A stretch of DNA of 64,000 nt from Pipra filicauda (GCF_003945595.2 NW_024104405.1:172748-236747), one strand, 5' to 3'; shown: positions 21,999 to 34,135, numbered from the stretch's first letter. Program-made: numbers and translations. The notes: a model not told the origin generated them from the letters alone.

Positions 21999-22594
21999 CC
22001 CAGCTGCCAGCTTTGCCATTCTGCACTGGCAGAGGCAGGATGACAGAGGAGGCAGCAAACACAGCTCAGAAATGCCTCTATTACCTGGGAACAATGGAAA
22101 AGTGGAGATTCATCTCACTCACACAGTCCTGGGGACTGGGGAAATGCTGGCTGTGCATTCCGGACCCTGCTGGACAGCTAAATCCCATTGTAAGCTGATG
22201 AAATATCGCCTGCTCTTTGTTCACATATCTGATGTATTTGCTGACGGCCAGAACCAGCATCTCTGTGGCTCCTCTTTCCAACCCCGTGGTCTTTGGATCT
22301 AAGAGCAGCCCTGATGGAGCAGATGAAAAAATGGTAACTCAATCTAACTCACTCGGTGTAAAATGTAATAAAAAGGGGGCCCAGAGCCCAAGGCTGAGGC
22401 TGTAAATTTTCCACCAGCACCGGGCCTGTCGTCCAGCTCAGACGCTTCTCCTGCTTCTCTTCCCTGCCCTGCCTGGTCCTGGGACTCTGTGCTGTCACTT
22501 TGCCCTTGCTGATCCAGGCATTTCAAAGGAGCTGATCTAATGGGCTTAAATTCCACATATACTCTGGCAAGGGCACGGTGGCTTAAGGGAAAGG
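21999..22594. other. Single-copy sequence, no gene seen
   Basis: No exon or repeat is recognised before the A-rich array. A 123-codon plus frame begins in the preceding CR1 and has no family match. Confidence 0.5.
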
Positions 22595-23027
22595 CAGAAA
22601 AAATAGGCAAAAAAAAATAGGCAAAAAATAGGCAAAAAAATAGGCAAAAAAAAATAGGCAAAAAAAAATAATAGGCAAAAAAAAATAGGCAAAAAAAATA
22701 GGCAAAAAAAATAGCAAAAAAATAGGCAAAAATAGGCAAAAAAAATATAGGCAAAAAAAAATAAAAAAATAGGCAAAAAATAAAAAAAAAAATAGGCAAA
22801 AAATAGGCAAAAAAAATAGGCAAAAAAAAATAGGCAAAAAATAGGCAAAAAAAAAAGGCAAAAAATAGGCAAAAAAAAATAGGCAAAAAAAAATAGGCAA
22901 AAAATGGGCAAAAAATGGGCAAAAAATGGGCAAAAAATGGGCAAAAAATAGGCAAAAAATAGGCAAAAAAATAGGCAAAAAATAGGCAAAAAATAGGCAA
23001 AAAATAGGCAAAAAATAGGCAAAAAAA
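22595..23027. repeat. A-rich tandem array, about 11-bp unit AATAGGCAAAA
   Basis: More than 30 copies of a short unit with invariant GGC and an A run of variable length. In the right half the period is a regular 11 bp (AATAGGCAAAA). In the left half the A run varies and gives units of 10-15 bp. Four successive units at about 22901-22943 carry TGGGC in place of TAGGC, a local variant that must have spread by tandem duplication. On the minus strand the array is open in more than one frame and gives Phe/Leu/Pro/Ile/Tyr-rich translations of up to 218 codons, which are repeat artefacts. Confidence 0.95.
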
Positions 23028-24590
23028 GCCTTTGCTTTTGCCAAAGCCCAGGTGACTGGAGTTTGGGATGTTTGATGCAGAGAACAGGGGAGAGCTGGAG
23101 GGAAGAGCCTGGCAGCCCTCATCCCTGGCTTGTGAACAGCATGGGGAACACCACCATAAGAAGGTAATTATTTCAACTTAACTAATGGTTTCGTTAGGGA
23201 ACAAAGAGCCAGATGTATCACATACTGCCCCAACTTCTGCCTCGCCCCCGGGTCTGCTCTCCAGCAGCCTGTAAACAAAGGGATGGGAATTCCCAGCCTT
23301 ACCTGCTGCCAGCTCCACAGCTCTCATGCTCTTCTTTTGTTACCCATTTTCATCTCCCTTGTCCAGAAACAAATCAATACCACATCAGTTCACACCTTGT
23401 CCCCACTGTGTGTTGTCCTCAGAAATCACTGGTGGCCAGCAGGGAGGGAGTACGGGCTGGTGCTTGGAGTGCTCAGTTAGGGCATGGGATATCACAGCTC
23501 GATTCCCTGGGCTCCCACAAACAACTGCTGTGACCTTCTGGCAGGCTGGGAGGGCCAGAGCTGCTCCAGCAGCTTCAGGATGTTGATGGCATCCGTGGTG
23601 TGACACCCCAGACCCTTGGCAAGGGGCTCGGTGCCGTCCCACCAGTTGGGATGGGAGAAAAAGGGTCCTCCAGGAACTCAGCAGTGTGGAATAGAGACTG
23701 CAGCTCCAGGTGGGAGGTGGGCTTTGCAGAAAACTCCCCCCAAATGGGTTTCTGCAGCAAAGGCATCCATCTCCAACTGGAAAAAAAAGAATCCAGTGGA
23801 AACCCCCACGATTTTTATCCAGAACAGAATTTTTTTGCATGTTTGAAATCTTCCTGGCAGATGAACACAGGAGAAGAGGGATGACTCTGCCCAGTTTAGT
23901 CATTTTAGTTACACAGCAGAGGAGTTAAGGCTGGGGGACCCTGGATAGATGGAGAGAGGAGAGACAGAGAATCCATTTCGGAGCTCCCCTGTGAGCACTC
24001 TCAGCTTCCTGATACTTCCCTCTCATCCTTGTGCTGCCTGAAATCCCATAGGCAGAGCATTCCAGCCAGAACCCCCTCTCCCAAGGCAGAGACAGGGAAC
24101 CCATCCTGCATCCCTGGGAGCTGGAGGAGACAGAACCAACACCAGCCCTACAGAGAAGGAGGGCACCTCTCCCTCCCCTCCATCCAGGGCTGGCTGCAGA
24201 GCTCAGTCCCTGTGAACAGCCAGCCCAGAATCCTGCCTTAGGTTCCCCAAATCCCACAAATCACTGGCTGCAAAAGGTGCTCAGAGCCAGGAGCTGCCCC
24301 ATCTCCAACCCAGCAAGCAGCAGCAGTGAGGAATGCAAGGAAACACATCATTCCCTCCCTTTATAGGACCCCTTCACCCCATCTGAGCTCTCCTGCAGCC
24401 GTGGCAGAGATCCAGGGCTGGGATCTCCACATCTGCCTGCAGCATCCTCCCATTGTTAGCTGTGCCCAGGCACAGCTGTAATTAGGGAGGGAGCTGGGAG
24501 ATTGAATGTCCCAAATCACATCATCTCTATTGCTCTGTATTAAAACATCCCATGACTCTTGCAGCAATAAATAGGCAGACAAATAGCTGT
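23028..24590. other. Single-copy sequence, no gene seen
   Basis: The array's right edge runs into GCCTTTGCTTTTGCCAAAGC, which can fold back on the last GGCAAAA units. Opposing frames of 60-172 codons occur at 23213-23928 with no recognised domain. Confidence 0.5.
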
Positions 24591-24665
24591 TTTAAAATGT
24601 GATCCCCACAAGCTGTTTTGAGACGGAATTATCTCAGCGGAGCGTTAGGTAGAGTTACCCCTGTT
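24591..24665. promoter_or_regulatory. Possible small conserved block
   Basis: GAGACGGAATTATCTCAGCG followed by GAGCGTTAGGTAGAGTTACC carries three CpGs and an AATTA core in a CpG-poor setting. Inference from composition only. Confidence 0.15.
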
Positions 24666-25080
24666 ACTCCTCCTCTGCCTCCCTCCCTGGAAAAGCCCTG
24701 AGCCAGCACCTCCTGATTTATGGGGCTCAAAGACAGAGATCAGAGTCATTAGGGGAGCTGGTTTTAAAACTCTTGGTTTATAGGGACACGGATGGCAAAG
24801 TGGGTTCAGCCCCAAATTTGACCCTCAGAGCCAGAAAAAATGGGTACAACGTGTCTTACAGAGCCTAAATATCTGCTAGAGCTGGAGGAACACAGGTTAA
24901 ACATGAAGTGGGATAAAGAGGTAACTGCAGGCACTGGTGAGGGGACACATTCCTGCACCAGCTGCTACAGGAAAACCTTCAATCCCCATAAATAAACCCC
25001 TGCCCTCAGGTATTAGCCCAGCTCTGACTTCCTAAAGATGATGCTGCATTGTGCACCAAAGAGCTGAAATAAATAGGAGT
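24666..25080. other. Single-copy sequence, no gene seen
   Basis: No gene or repeat is recognised. Confidence 0.5.
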
Positions 25081-25260
25081 TTGACTTGATAGCTGTTGTT
25101 CCTCAGTCAAGTCCTTGAAGCCTCAATTAATCAATTTAAATGAGGATTATTTCTGAAATATTTAAAACTTCGTGTTGTAACGTCATAATGTTGAGCAGCC
25201 CTTTTATAGCCAAGAGCTGAACACCATTCTGGTTCAAAAACAATGTATACAAAGCATAAA
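25081..25260. promoter_or_regulatory. Possible regulatory block, AT-rich
   Basis: CAATTAATCAATTTAAATGAGG (about 25123-25144) gives clustered homeodomain cores. AACGTCATAATG (about 25178-25189) contains a CRE-like ACGTCA, and CCCTTTTATAGCC (about 25199-25211) is one base from a CArG box. The block is repeat-free. Inference. Confidence 0.25.
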
Positions 25261-26095
25261 AAAATCCAAGCATTTTCCTCACCATCTCTCTTATTCTTCC
25301 CACCACATAGAAACTCATCTCTAGAATTAAAACACTGCCCTGTGTGCATTGGTGAAGAGCGAGTATACTCACAGGATACTGATCTTCAGGACTTTAATTT
25401 CATGGCATTAAATTCTATTTAAAAGGCACTTTTGGGGTTTTCAATTGGCCATATGACTGTTTGAAACACATGAACTCACCCTGAGCTCTCTGTCTGCCCT
25501 CCAGTATGGACTTGAGGATCATCCCATGTAGGAAGCTGTGGCTGGCCTGGAGCTCCTCTCCCTTCATCCCTCCAGGATGCAGAGCTTCATCTCACACCAA
25601 GGTGTCCAGCTCTTCCAAGGTAGATTCCCACACATGAACCTAAAGGGTACTAGGAAAATAACATCCTACAGCACATTCTTCAAAGCATTCCACTTATTTC
25701 TCAGCACACCCTTTTTCCTCTCTTTTCCTGCTGCCTCACAGCACTATACTCAGGCAGGGGCTTTCAAACTGCACATGCTCCAAATGTTTTCCTGGGGTTT
25801 TTTTTAAATGGAAATGAAGAAAACAAAGACAACGGAAATTAAATGGAAACGAAGGAAACAAACCTTTCTCTTCCTTCTAAAACACCTCCCTCTAAAATCC
25901 CACCGAGGTTTATTCATGGGGATTGAAGGTTTCCCTGCAGCAGCAGGAGATGCTGGGGCAGGAATGAATCCCCACGTGCTTCCTTCCCTCCCTGCCCATA
26001 ATCCAGGCCACCAGCAGCGACGAGGACGATGTTTTTGGGACTCCCTCCACCGCCCTTGGCCATTCCCAGCATCCAAGGAGAGGGGCAGTGGGTGC
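25261..26095. other. Single-copy sequence, no gene seen
   Basis: A diverged tandem pair of A-rich words (AAATGGAAATGAAGAAAAC and AAATGGAAACGAAGGAAAC) starts at about 25806 and 25842. No gene is recognised. The 130-codon plus frame beginning at 25808 starts in this repeat and has no family match. Confidence 0.5.
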
Positions 26096-26580
26096 AGAGC
26101 GCGCCGGGCCCGCGCCGGCCCGGCCTCTGGAAGCCCATTACTGTTTTATGGAGGTCACCCTCACCTAATTATGCCACTGTTCCTCCCAGCCCCGGCCTGA
26201 CCCTGCCTGATCCTGAAACGGATTAACATGTCTTGGGCACTTGAGCGTGTGGTGTGTGTCTGCTCCGGGAGGGCAGCGGCTCGAGGGCTGCCCCGTATCT
26301 CAATGTTATTTTGACCCCGGCCGTTTTTTCCCGTGCCGAGCCCTCGGCAGACCTGTTGAATGGGGCTTTCATTTCGCTGACCCCCGGGGTCAGCTGTTTT
26401 CGGAGCATGAAATATGGCTGCCGGTGGACAGGAGGGAAGAGATAAACTTCACTGAGGAGCCTTAACAGGCCAATGAGCCGTGACTAATGATGATTGTGGT
26501 TTGTCTTTCCAGGGGCATAATTTATTGGGCTGCTGACCACTTAGTGCACCGGTCGGGGGATTAACTCCTTCGGGTGCAGC
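26096..26580. promoter_or_regulatory. CpG-rich block with embedded AT-rich element, possible enhancer
   Basis: The block starts with a very GC-rich knot (GCGCCGGGCCCGCGCCGGCC, about 26100-26119) and keeps scattered CpGs to about 26570. A long run between them has AT-rich developmental-type words: CCATTACTGTTTTATGG, CCTAATTATGCC, CAGGCCAATGAGCCGTGAC, AATGATGATTGTGG and GCATAATTTATTGGGC. There is no repeat and no convincing exon. This mixture is typical of conserved CpG-containing enhancers or an unannotated promoter. Which one is unknown. Confidence 0.35.
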
Positions 26581-28300
26581 CCCTCGCTCGTGGTTCTCCC
26601 GTTTCACAGACATTTCTCCCTGCATCTTTCCCCCTCCGTGATGCTTCCTGGCCGTTTTTATCACCTGTGTCCTCCCAAAAAAATGTTTCTTCAGGCTCTT
26701 CTCCGAGCATATCTCCTCTTGCCCCACGAGTCACGGTGACCCTTTCAGGCAGGCCCGTGGTGCTCCTGGCTGGCAGGCGGCCGACGCGAGCCACCACCGC
26801 CCCAACAAAAGAGCTGGCGTGTCAAACACGGCTCTTACATCTTCATCAGGGGCTCCCAAGGCCTCCAGCTTTCTCCTGGGAGGAAAGCCTGAGCCTGAGA
26901 GCACGTTCCCGGCAGCACCACCATCCATCTCTGTCACTCACAGGCCGATGGAGACGGACAGGGATTCTCCGGGATGGCCGATTCTCCGGGATGGCCGCGG
27001 TGAGGGCAGTCTGGGGAATGGTGGCAGCCAGAAAAAAGGAGGGTCAGCACCAGGACCCAACCCCCAGTCTCACCCTTCACTCTTTCTTACCTTAAAATGC
27101 GACTTTTAGAGGGGTTTATTACCCCAAGTTGGGTTTCTCGTGGTCGGTAACTGGGGGAGAGGTTGACACCGCAAGGAGCTCGTCGGCAATAAATCATTTC
27201 ACTTTGTGTCTTCTCCAGCATCCTAAAAGCCTAGAAAAGAAATCAGAGGTTGAAGAGTGTCCTACAGCCTTTAACTTGTTTTGATGGGTAAATTCTGCCT
27301 TTGCTGCAATGCTGCATTGCCCTGGGTGTGATTAAGGAGGCTCATTAATTTGCAAGTGCCTCACTTTCCCCACCTGAAAACATGATTCAGGGGGAGGATG
27401 GTGATACTGACTTTTCATATGATGGCTGTGGAGATCAGAGGGGTAAAAAAAGATCCAAGAGGTGCTGAGGGAGAGATCTGGAGCAGGGAAAGCAGCTCAC
27501 CTTTCCTCCTGCCAAAGGATGCTGTCACCCTGCCCTTGCCTGGCTCTGATGGGAGCCGGCCCTGGGTTGGTGGTGGGATCCTGTGTTTTGGGGTGCTCAG
27601 TGCAGAGCCAGAAAGGACTGTGATTCTGGACATCACAGGTTTGGGGAGAGTCCTGAAAGAGCCATTTTCAACCCAGCCATAAATTGAATCAATTAATTGA
27701 ATTATCAGTCAAGCTGTATTTACACACTGATCCCACTAAATCAAAATGAGAGTGGTCTCCTTTGGGTAATTCCCCTTAATAACACAGGAGAAAAAAGACA
27801 TCAGAAGGCCTGGGGGGAGACTGAAATAGTTCCCCAAGGGCTTACATGGGTCTAGATCTATTTCTCCCTTTAAAAACCTGTAATTATTCACACATTAAGA
27901 GCCATCCTTCCAGAGCAGATCCCTGCCTTGGAAGGCACAGGAGTTGTTCCTGTAGCAGGAGTGCCCAGCAGTGGGTGTTCTTCAGAATATAGGGATTTCA
28001 GCAGGGCCAAGGACCACAGACAAGAAGCCACGAGGTCTCCCTAAGACCCAACTTTCCCCCAACAGGTGCAGCACAAGGTGTCCACAGGGGCTGGCAGGGA
28101 GATGGGATGGGAACACAACCACAGGTGCCTCTCCATCCCTTAGCATTAGACATTCCTGCCCTCCAGAGCAAGGTCTGAGAAAGGCTCTGGACATTTGGGA
28201 CTGGTTTCCTGCTGATTTACAAGCCATAAACCTCAGCCCTCTAATTGCAGTGGCACAGCCCAGGTCTGAGCTCCAGTGCTTGTGCATTAATACACCACAG
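26581..28300. other. Single-copy sequence, no gene seen
   Basis: GC-rich to about 27050, then average. A 173-codon plus frame (26574-27095) overlaps minus frames and has no domain. No CR1 is recognised. Confidence 0.5.
26963..26996. repeat. Perfect 17-bp tandem duplication
   Basis: GATTCTCCGGGATGGCC is present twice head to tail (26963-26979, 26980-26996) with no mismatch. It lies in GC-rich single-copy DNA and looks like a recent replication-slippage event. Confidence 0.95.
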
Positions 28301-28530
28301 TGACCTGGCACTCCGAGTTCAATCACCCTGTGACTCATTACTGCAAATTAAAGGAGAGACTCTCATCCTACCCAGGCTCGCTGAGGGTTTCTGGGAAGGC
28401 ACAGGAAGCCTGTAGCTCCTCTGGTAATCACCTGGGAGAAGATTTCACTGGAAATGGGGAGGCAGTTTGGCAAATTAGCTAAATATTTACCAAATCCAGT
28501 GTGAGTTACAAGCAGCTCCTAATTCAGGTG
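28301..28530. promoter_or_regulatory. Possible regulatory block with AP-1 site
   Basis: TGACTCA (28331-28337), the canonical AP-1 site, is followed by CTGCAAATTAAAGG. Further right are TAATCACCTGGG and AATTAGCTAAATATTTACC. Repeat-free. Inference from motif density. Confidence 0.25.
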
Positions 28531-30358
28531 AGGGGTTTGTGTGGGGCTCTGCAGCAGCTCAAGCTAGTTCTGTAAATAAATAGTTTTAACTGAAGGACTT
28601 GTGTAGGAAGATAAATTTTTTACATTAATATTTCTGGGAGAAACAGATAAAAAGAAGCTGTAGGTAGAGCCTAGGAGCTTCTCTGTGTGCATGCCTTCAG
28701 GCTTTCAGATTTATTTCTTTTTAATTGCTTTCCAAAAAACTAAAAAGGTACCAGTGTCATTTATTTCTCTGCATTTTTCTTGCAGGAAGAAGAGATGTTT
28801 GGAAAGAAAGTAAAAAAAAAAATTACCTATTTCCCTGCCCATGCAACATAGTGGCACCTCCTGGGCTGCTCTCCCAGCATGTCCAACCCAACATTCCACC
28901 TCCTGTTTGATCTCCCCTCGCAAGAGACCTTCCTCTGACTGTTATTGTTATCACTAAGTAGTGCCCAGGCAGGAGAGACAAAAAAAAAAAAATCACCCCC
29001 TGTTCCTCCCAGGTGGACCACACACGAGCACAGGCAGTGGTGTGGGATCAACCTGCACCCTGTGAGAGGGGGCAGAGAGAAAGGATGCCCGAGATGGGGG
29101 AGAGGTGGCAGCCAGGGTGGAAATAAAGATGTGAGAAACGTGAGACTGAGTCAGCAGAGAGGAAAAAAAACCAGCAGAAAAGGGGGAGAGGAAAAAAAAA
29201 AAAAAAAGACAAGGCAGGCTGAGAAAGTGAGCTCACACATGCCAGGGTGGATGCAGCCCTTCAGGGCTCGGCAGCCACGGTGATTAGCCAAGACATGATC
29301 CAGCCTTTGCTGGCCTGATGCAGGGTAAGAGGTCAGCAGCAGGCTGATAAAACAGAGTATCTTCAGCTCCTCTTGGGGGGTGAGATGGCTGAAACTCGAC
29401 TGTGAAGGTCTCTGAGCAAGCAGCCTTGCAGTGCCCAAAAAGCATCACTGGCCACTGAGCTCAGCTCTGCCTTTATCCCCCAAAATAAGCCCAACTGGGG
29501 TATGGATAAATCTTGCAAAGAAATAGGGCAGCTGCTTCTTCCTGTGCTGTGCTCGGCTGCTGTTGGCAGAGTTTAATTTGGGAGGGGGTGGAATGGTGCA
29601 ACGTGGTCCTTTTGAAGTGATATTGTTACCTGCTGTCACCCAGCCCTAATGGATGGGGAGATGGCTCTTGGCTGCGCTGAAATTCCCAAGCCCAGCCTTG
29701 TAAAAGAGGATCTGAACGTAAAAGAGAGGGGGAGATGTTTAACAGAGACAAGACCTGGGGATCAAGAGGAGAGAGGAACATCCCAGCACATCAGTTAACC
29801 CTCACAGTACCAATTCCTGCAGCTCTGACAGCTGATCTGGACGAATCACAGCTAAGAAGCAACGCAGAGAAAATGTGGGACTCTTAAAAAAATACCCTTC
29901 AAAAACATCCCAGCTTCGGGTTTGGAAGAGGAAATGTAGTTTCTCTTATCCTGAAACCTCTGCTTCCCTCTGCCATGCTCTGGGCAGCAGCACAGCTCCC
30001 AGCCCACACTCAGTGTGTGACCAGTGCTGCTGCAAAATCATTAACTCTGCTGCAGATGCTTTCAGGAGTTTGGATAAACAGCCTGCTGTTGTTTCTGCAC
30101 ATGTGAGTTACTGTAGGAGTTGGTGAAAGGTTCTGGATTTATAGCCTTGGAAAATGATTTATTTTTTTTAAGCCCACAGCTGATAAAGCTGGGGAAACGC
30201 CAGGGTGTGATCTCCCTCTCCTGCTTCTTGCTCGAGAGCTGCATTTCAGAGCTGCCAGACATAAGGAAGGAGAGAAATGCTGGAAAAAGGAAAAAAAAGC
30301 CACAAAATCTGCTGCTCACTACAGTGGTAAATATTGTTTGTGCAAATCTGTGTCCACA
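28531..30358. other. Single-copy sequence with purine tracts, no gene seen
   Basis: A tracts and GA-rich stretches lie at about 28811-28822, 28980-28992 and 29160-29208 (the last with a 16-base A tract). No exon or repeat family is recognised. Confidence 0.5.
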
Positions 30359-30516
30359 CCCATCCCTGGAAATGTTCAAGGCCAGGTTGGACAGGACTTG
30401 GAGCAACCTGGGATAGTGGAAGGTGTCCCTGCCCATGGCAGAGTTTGGAACTAGATGATCTTTAAAGATCCCTTCCAACTCAAACCATTCTGGGATTCTA
30501 TGATGATTCTATGATA
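30359..30516 (+). mobile_element. CR1 LINE 3' end with tail repeat
   Basis: This is a plus-sense CR1 end with an intact terminus: CCATCCCTGGAAATGTTCAAG, GGCCAGGTTGGACAGG, TGGAGCAACCTGGGATAGTGG, GTCCCTGCCC, TTTAAAGATCCCTTCC, AACTCAAACCATTC, then GATTCTATGATGATTCTATG, which is the CR1 terminal microsatellite. A short 5'-truncated insertion. Confidence 0.95.
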
Positions 30517-31285
30517 CATTTGGGCACAAAACCAGCCTATCTTTCCTGTTTCCAGTACTGAGCCATCTTAGGAACACAAGCAGCCTTGGGGATGGGTGGA
30601 TTAAAGACCTCTTATCCCAAAAAGCAGATCTTCAACAGACAACCAGCAGCCACTTTCTGGCTCCCAAAGCTGTTCTAAATGCTTAAGGATCATTCTTTTG
30701 ATCCTCTTTGACCTGGGCACTGGTTTAGGGTCAGTTTGGCTGCCCCCTCTCACAAGCAATGCAGAACATGCAGCATCCCCCAGTGCTTTCATACAATCCC
30801 CCATCCCACCAGAGAAATCCTGCTTTCAATATTGCTGACAAAGGAGCAGGATCACACTGGAGAAGCTCCTCAGTGTCCTCTTGGTGTGCACATGGAAAGA
30901 AACCCTCACACCTGACAGCAGCCCACCACAGGGGGGTTACTGCTTTAGCCACAGCATCATTTTGGGGGTCCTGAACTCTTGGAACTAAGGTTCAGCCTCC
31001 CCTAATCCAGCCATAGCTAATCTTGCCAAAGGATCCTCATTAGAGGGTACAGCTATGCAAAATGTTAATTAACACCAAAGTTACCTTCTCTGCCCCTTGG
31101 GAGTTCTGGGAGGTGTCAGTCATTACTGCCAAGTCATTTCAAACATTATTAATGTGAGAAGCTGCTGCTACCTCTGTTTTTCTGTCTAACTCCAGTCACT
31201 CGTGGGATTTGCTGCACTAAATCAGCACATGGGTTGACATGCCCTGGATGTAGCTCTGTCCTGTCCAGCCATCCCCTGTATGACA
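30517..31285. other. Single-copy sequence, no gene seen
   Basis: No exon or repeat is recognised. Confidence 0.5.
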
Positions 31286-31314
31286 GAGAAACACTTCCTA
31301 GAGAAGTGTTTCTC
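31286..31314. repeat. Perfect inverted repeat, 12-bp arms
   Basis: GAGAAACACTTC (31286-31297), spacer CTAGA, then GAAGTGTTTCTC (31303-31314), the exact reverse complement. No T run follows that would make it terminator-like, and bird DNA does not use such terminators. It could be a chance palindrome or a small hairpin. Confidence 0.9.
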
Positions 31315-33700
31315 CTCCCTCCACCCTTTCTTTATTAGAGATCTGGCAGAGAGAGTGAAAAAGTGAAGAAAGTAGACCTGTGAAGTCCTTGAAGGAGGAA
31401 TTTGCACTGAGCACACTCTCAGCCCTGCACAGTAAGAACTGGTGGGGTGAGATTTGTGTGTAAGATTTGTGTCCCCTCGGGACAGACACCCTGGGATGGG
31501 CTGTGACAACCTCCCTGCCTAATTTACTTGAGGCATGAGAGGAGCTCCCTGTCACTGCTGTGGCCACTTCTGCTCCTGCCCTCCAGCCTGCAGCACTCTG
31601 GGAGCCAGGTTGTTGCCTTTTGAAGGATGAGACTCAGAAAAGGAGCTGAAGTTTGAGAAGCAGAGTGAGATTTTCAGATGAGAGCAGGGCATTAGGGGGA
31701 TGGGCTGCAATAAGGAAGCAGGGCACGGACCTGCTAATCACTCTGATGTCCCAGCCAGCACTGATGGAAAATAATTGCAAACTGCTTCATTGATTATCCA
31801 CCCATCACTCCCCAGCCTCATGTGCCCATCAGAGATGCTGGGCATTACCAGTTTGCTGTGGCCACCTCAAAAAATTCACCTCTTTTGTCCTAGCTGGGGT
31901 AAAAACTGGTAAAAAAAGCTGTGGGACTCACTGAGATGGAGCTGATAATAACACATGAATAACCAGAGGTTACCAAAGTCCTCATTAAGCAAAGCAGGGT
32001 TGGCTTTCCAAAGGATGGGTTGAAAGGCAAATGTCTCCTGTTACAAGTGCAGTGTCCAGAAAAAGAATAATCCTTGCCTGTTCTAGATAAGGGAAAAGAG
32101 TAGGTATGCCTTAAATATTTCTATCACTTCAAAGTTCATAAATCTATTGGTTTAAAACTGTCAACAAGAAGGAGGAAATATGAGCTAGAGACACAGTTAT
32201 CACCAGGAAAGGAATTTCCTCCAAAGGGAGAGCAAGACAGTAAGGCCAGGAAGGAGGGACAGATAGGGAAATACCTCTATGAGATGTCAGGAATCTGGAT
32301 GAGCCTCATCTATGAATACCTTTTCATTGACTCCAGCAGATTTTGTCTCTGCCCCAGTACAAGAGAAGGATGGTCAGGGAAGTCTTGTTTTCAACTCATC
32401 AAGAAAAAAAAAAAAGGTAATAGAAACTTTATGGGTTTATTGGTATTAAATTCTTGGGTTGTTTTGGAGGGTTTTTTTATTATTTTTTAAGTCTTTGAAA
32501 TATTTCAGGATTTTGTCAAAAAAAATCCCTTTGCTTATCTGGCCTGATCCTGCTTTTTGGTAGACTGAGCTGGTGCTCCCAGGGAGAAAAATCATGTGGC
32601 AAAGAGGTTGAGAGGTCTGCAGGACATGAGGAAATGGTGGAAACCTATGGGAAAGAGGAAGGAGACTCTAAGGAAGGACCTTTTGGCCTCAGACAAAGGG
32701 AGGAGGAAAAAGGGAAAGCAAGGACTGAAGAAGTGGGTGCTGGAGCCTGTGCCTGATTTTGGTTTGCAGAGGATGAAACAGAATTGGTATCAACCCTCAG
32801 AAGCAGCTTTTGCACCCAGAAGCATCCAAACCACCAGCAATACTCAGCTTTGCTGCCATCACATCAGTGTCTCCCCAGACAGACCCCATTTAAGACCATC
32901 CAGCCTCTGAACCCACTGATGCTGTTCACCCTCTCCCTGTCACTGAACACACCTGGGACATTGCTGCTCGTAGCAAAGGAGGCCTGAAGAGCTGATGCAT
33001 CCCCAAATTGGGATGGGAAAGGGCAGAGCTGATGTCAGGAGTGCTCAGCACTGAATCAGGAGGTGCCTGCTGGAGGCTGGAGCAATGGGAGTCACACATG
33101 TCCCGTGATGGGAGATGTCCCCATGCCCTGGGAGATGTCAGGGACCAAAATATGGAAATAGGTGTTTCCCTACAGGTGTATCAACAAACCCTCCAAAGAT
33201 GGAAAGAATCTCTTAATCAGAACTGTCTGTGCATCCTCCCAGTGCTGAAAACTGGGCACTTGAGGTATCACCTTTATTGGACCCATAAGTCTTGGATGGT
33301 CATGGCCTGGGCTGAGCAGCACCCCTGGCTCCGGACACGGCACTGCCTGGTGCATCCATCCTGGGAATACACCGAGCATTTCGGTTCCCAGAGCTGTCAG
33401 AGCAGCCCTAAATCCGCCCAAAAAACGTTCAAACAAACACATCACAGCAGATAAAGGATCAGATAGCTGGGTATCTCTGACTCCTACCTGAGAGCAACAC
33501 GGCAGGACCGTCTTACCCCGCCTGAATTTCATCCTCTCCCCGTGTGCCTGAAAATGGTTCTTTAATAAGGCCCATCCTTCCCCCACCTTTTCCCTTCTCC
33601 TTTTATCTAATTCTGCCTGCAGTCACCATCCTGTCTTAGGGCAAAGTTCCCACTGCTGCCAACCCCTCCCCTCTCCCTCGATAACCCAAGCCCCGCCAGC
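31315..33700. other. Single-copy sequence, no gene seen
   Basis: About 2.4 kb without a recognisable repeat or exon. A purine-rich stretch at 32590-32740 yields a Lys/Arg-rich 104-codon frame without family resemblance. A tracts lie at about 32404-32415. Confidence 0.5.
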
Positions 33701-34015
33701 CCAGTGCTCTGCTCCGTGGGTAAAGCAGTAACTTGCTCATATAAGAGTGTTTACATTTGAATATAAGTACAATTACACCAGCCCATCTAATAGTCCTCTC
33801 TGTATATGTTACCGAGTACTTAGGGCCATTTTTCTGAAAGCCATTATGCTCATGTGATTTTCCTCAAAGCTTTTCCGAGGGATTTTGTTTTGACAGGAGG
33901 GCATTAAGGGGGTGAAACTGATAGCATAAGTACCACTTACGGACTTTGATCAGCTTGGGTCATAATTCTCTTGGAGAAAGTCTTGTATATATTAGAGAAG
34001 GAAATTAATTTTATT
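33701..34015. promoter_or_regulatory. Possible conserved regulatory block
   Basis: Some 300 bp of AT-rich, repeat-free and non-repetitive sequence lies between GC-richer flanks. It contains AGTGTTTACATTTGAATATAAG (a forkhead-type TGTTTAC), GTACAATTACACC, CCATTATGCTCATGTG, GACAGGAGGGCATTAAGG, CCACTTACGGACTTTGATC (a TCF/LEF-type CTTTGATC at about 33945-33952) and GGAAATTAATTTTATTGCC. The texture resembles ultraconserved non-coding elements. Conservation has not been tested. Confidence 0.35.
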
Positions 34016-34095
34016 GCCTCTGTGGCTTTTTTTTTTTCCCCCTGCCTGTAACATCCAAGCACTTGTGCTCGGATTTTTTTTTTCTTTTAATTTTT

Positions 34096-34135
<40 letters not shown>

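Noticed and set aside
22344..23122. Minus-strand frames of 158-218 codons rich in Phe, Leu, Pro and Ile that look like membrane proteins
   Set aside because: They are translations of the AATAGGCAAAA array, with an 11-residue period matching three units.
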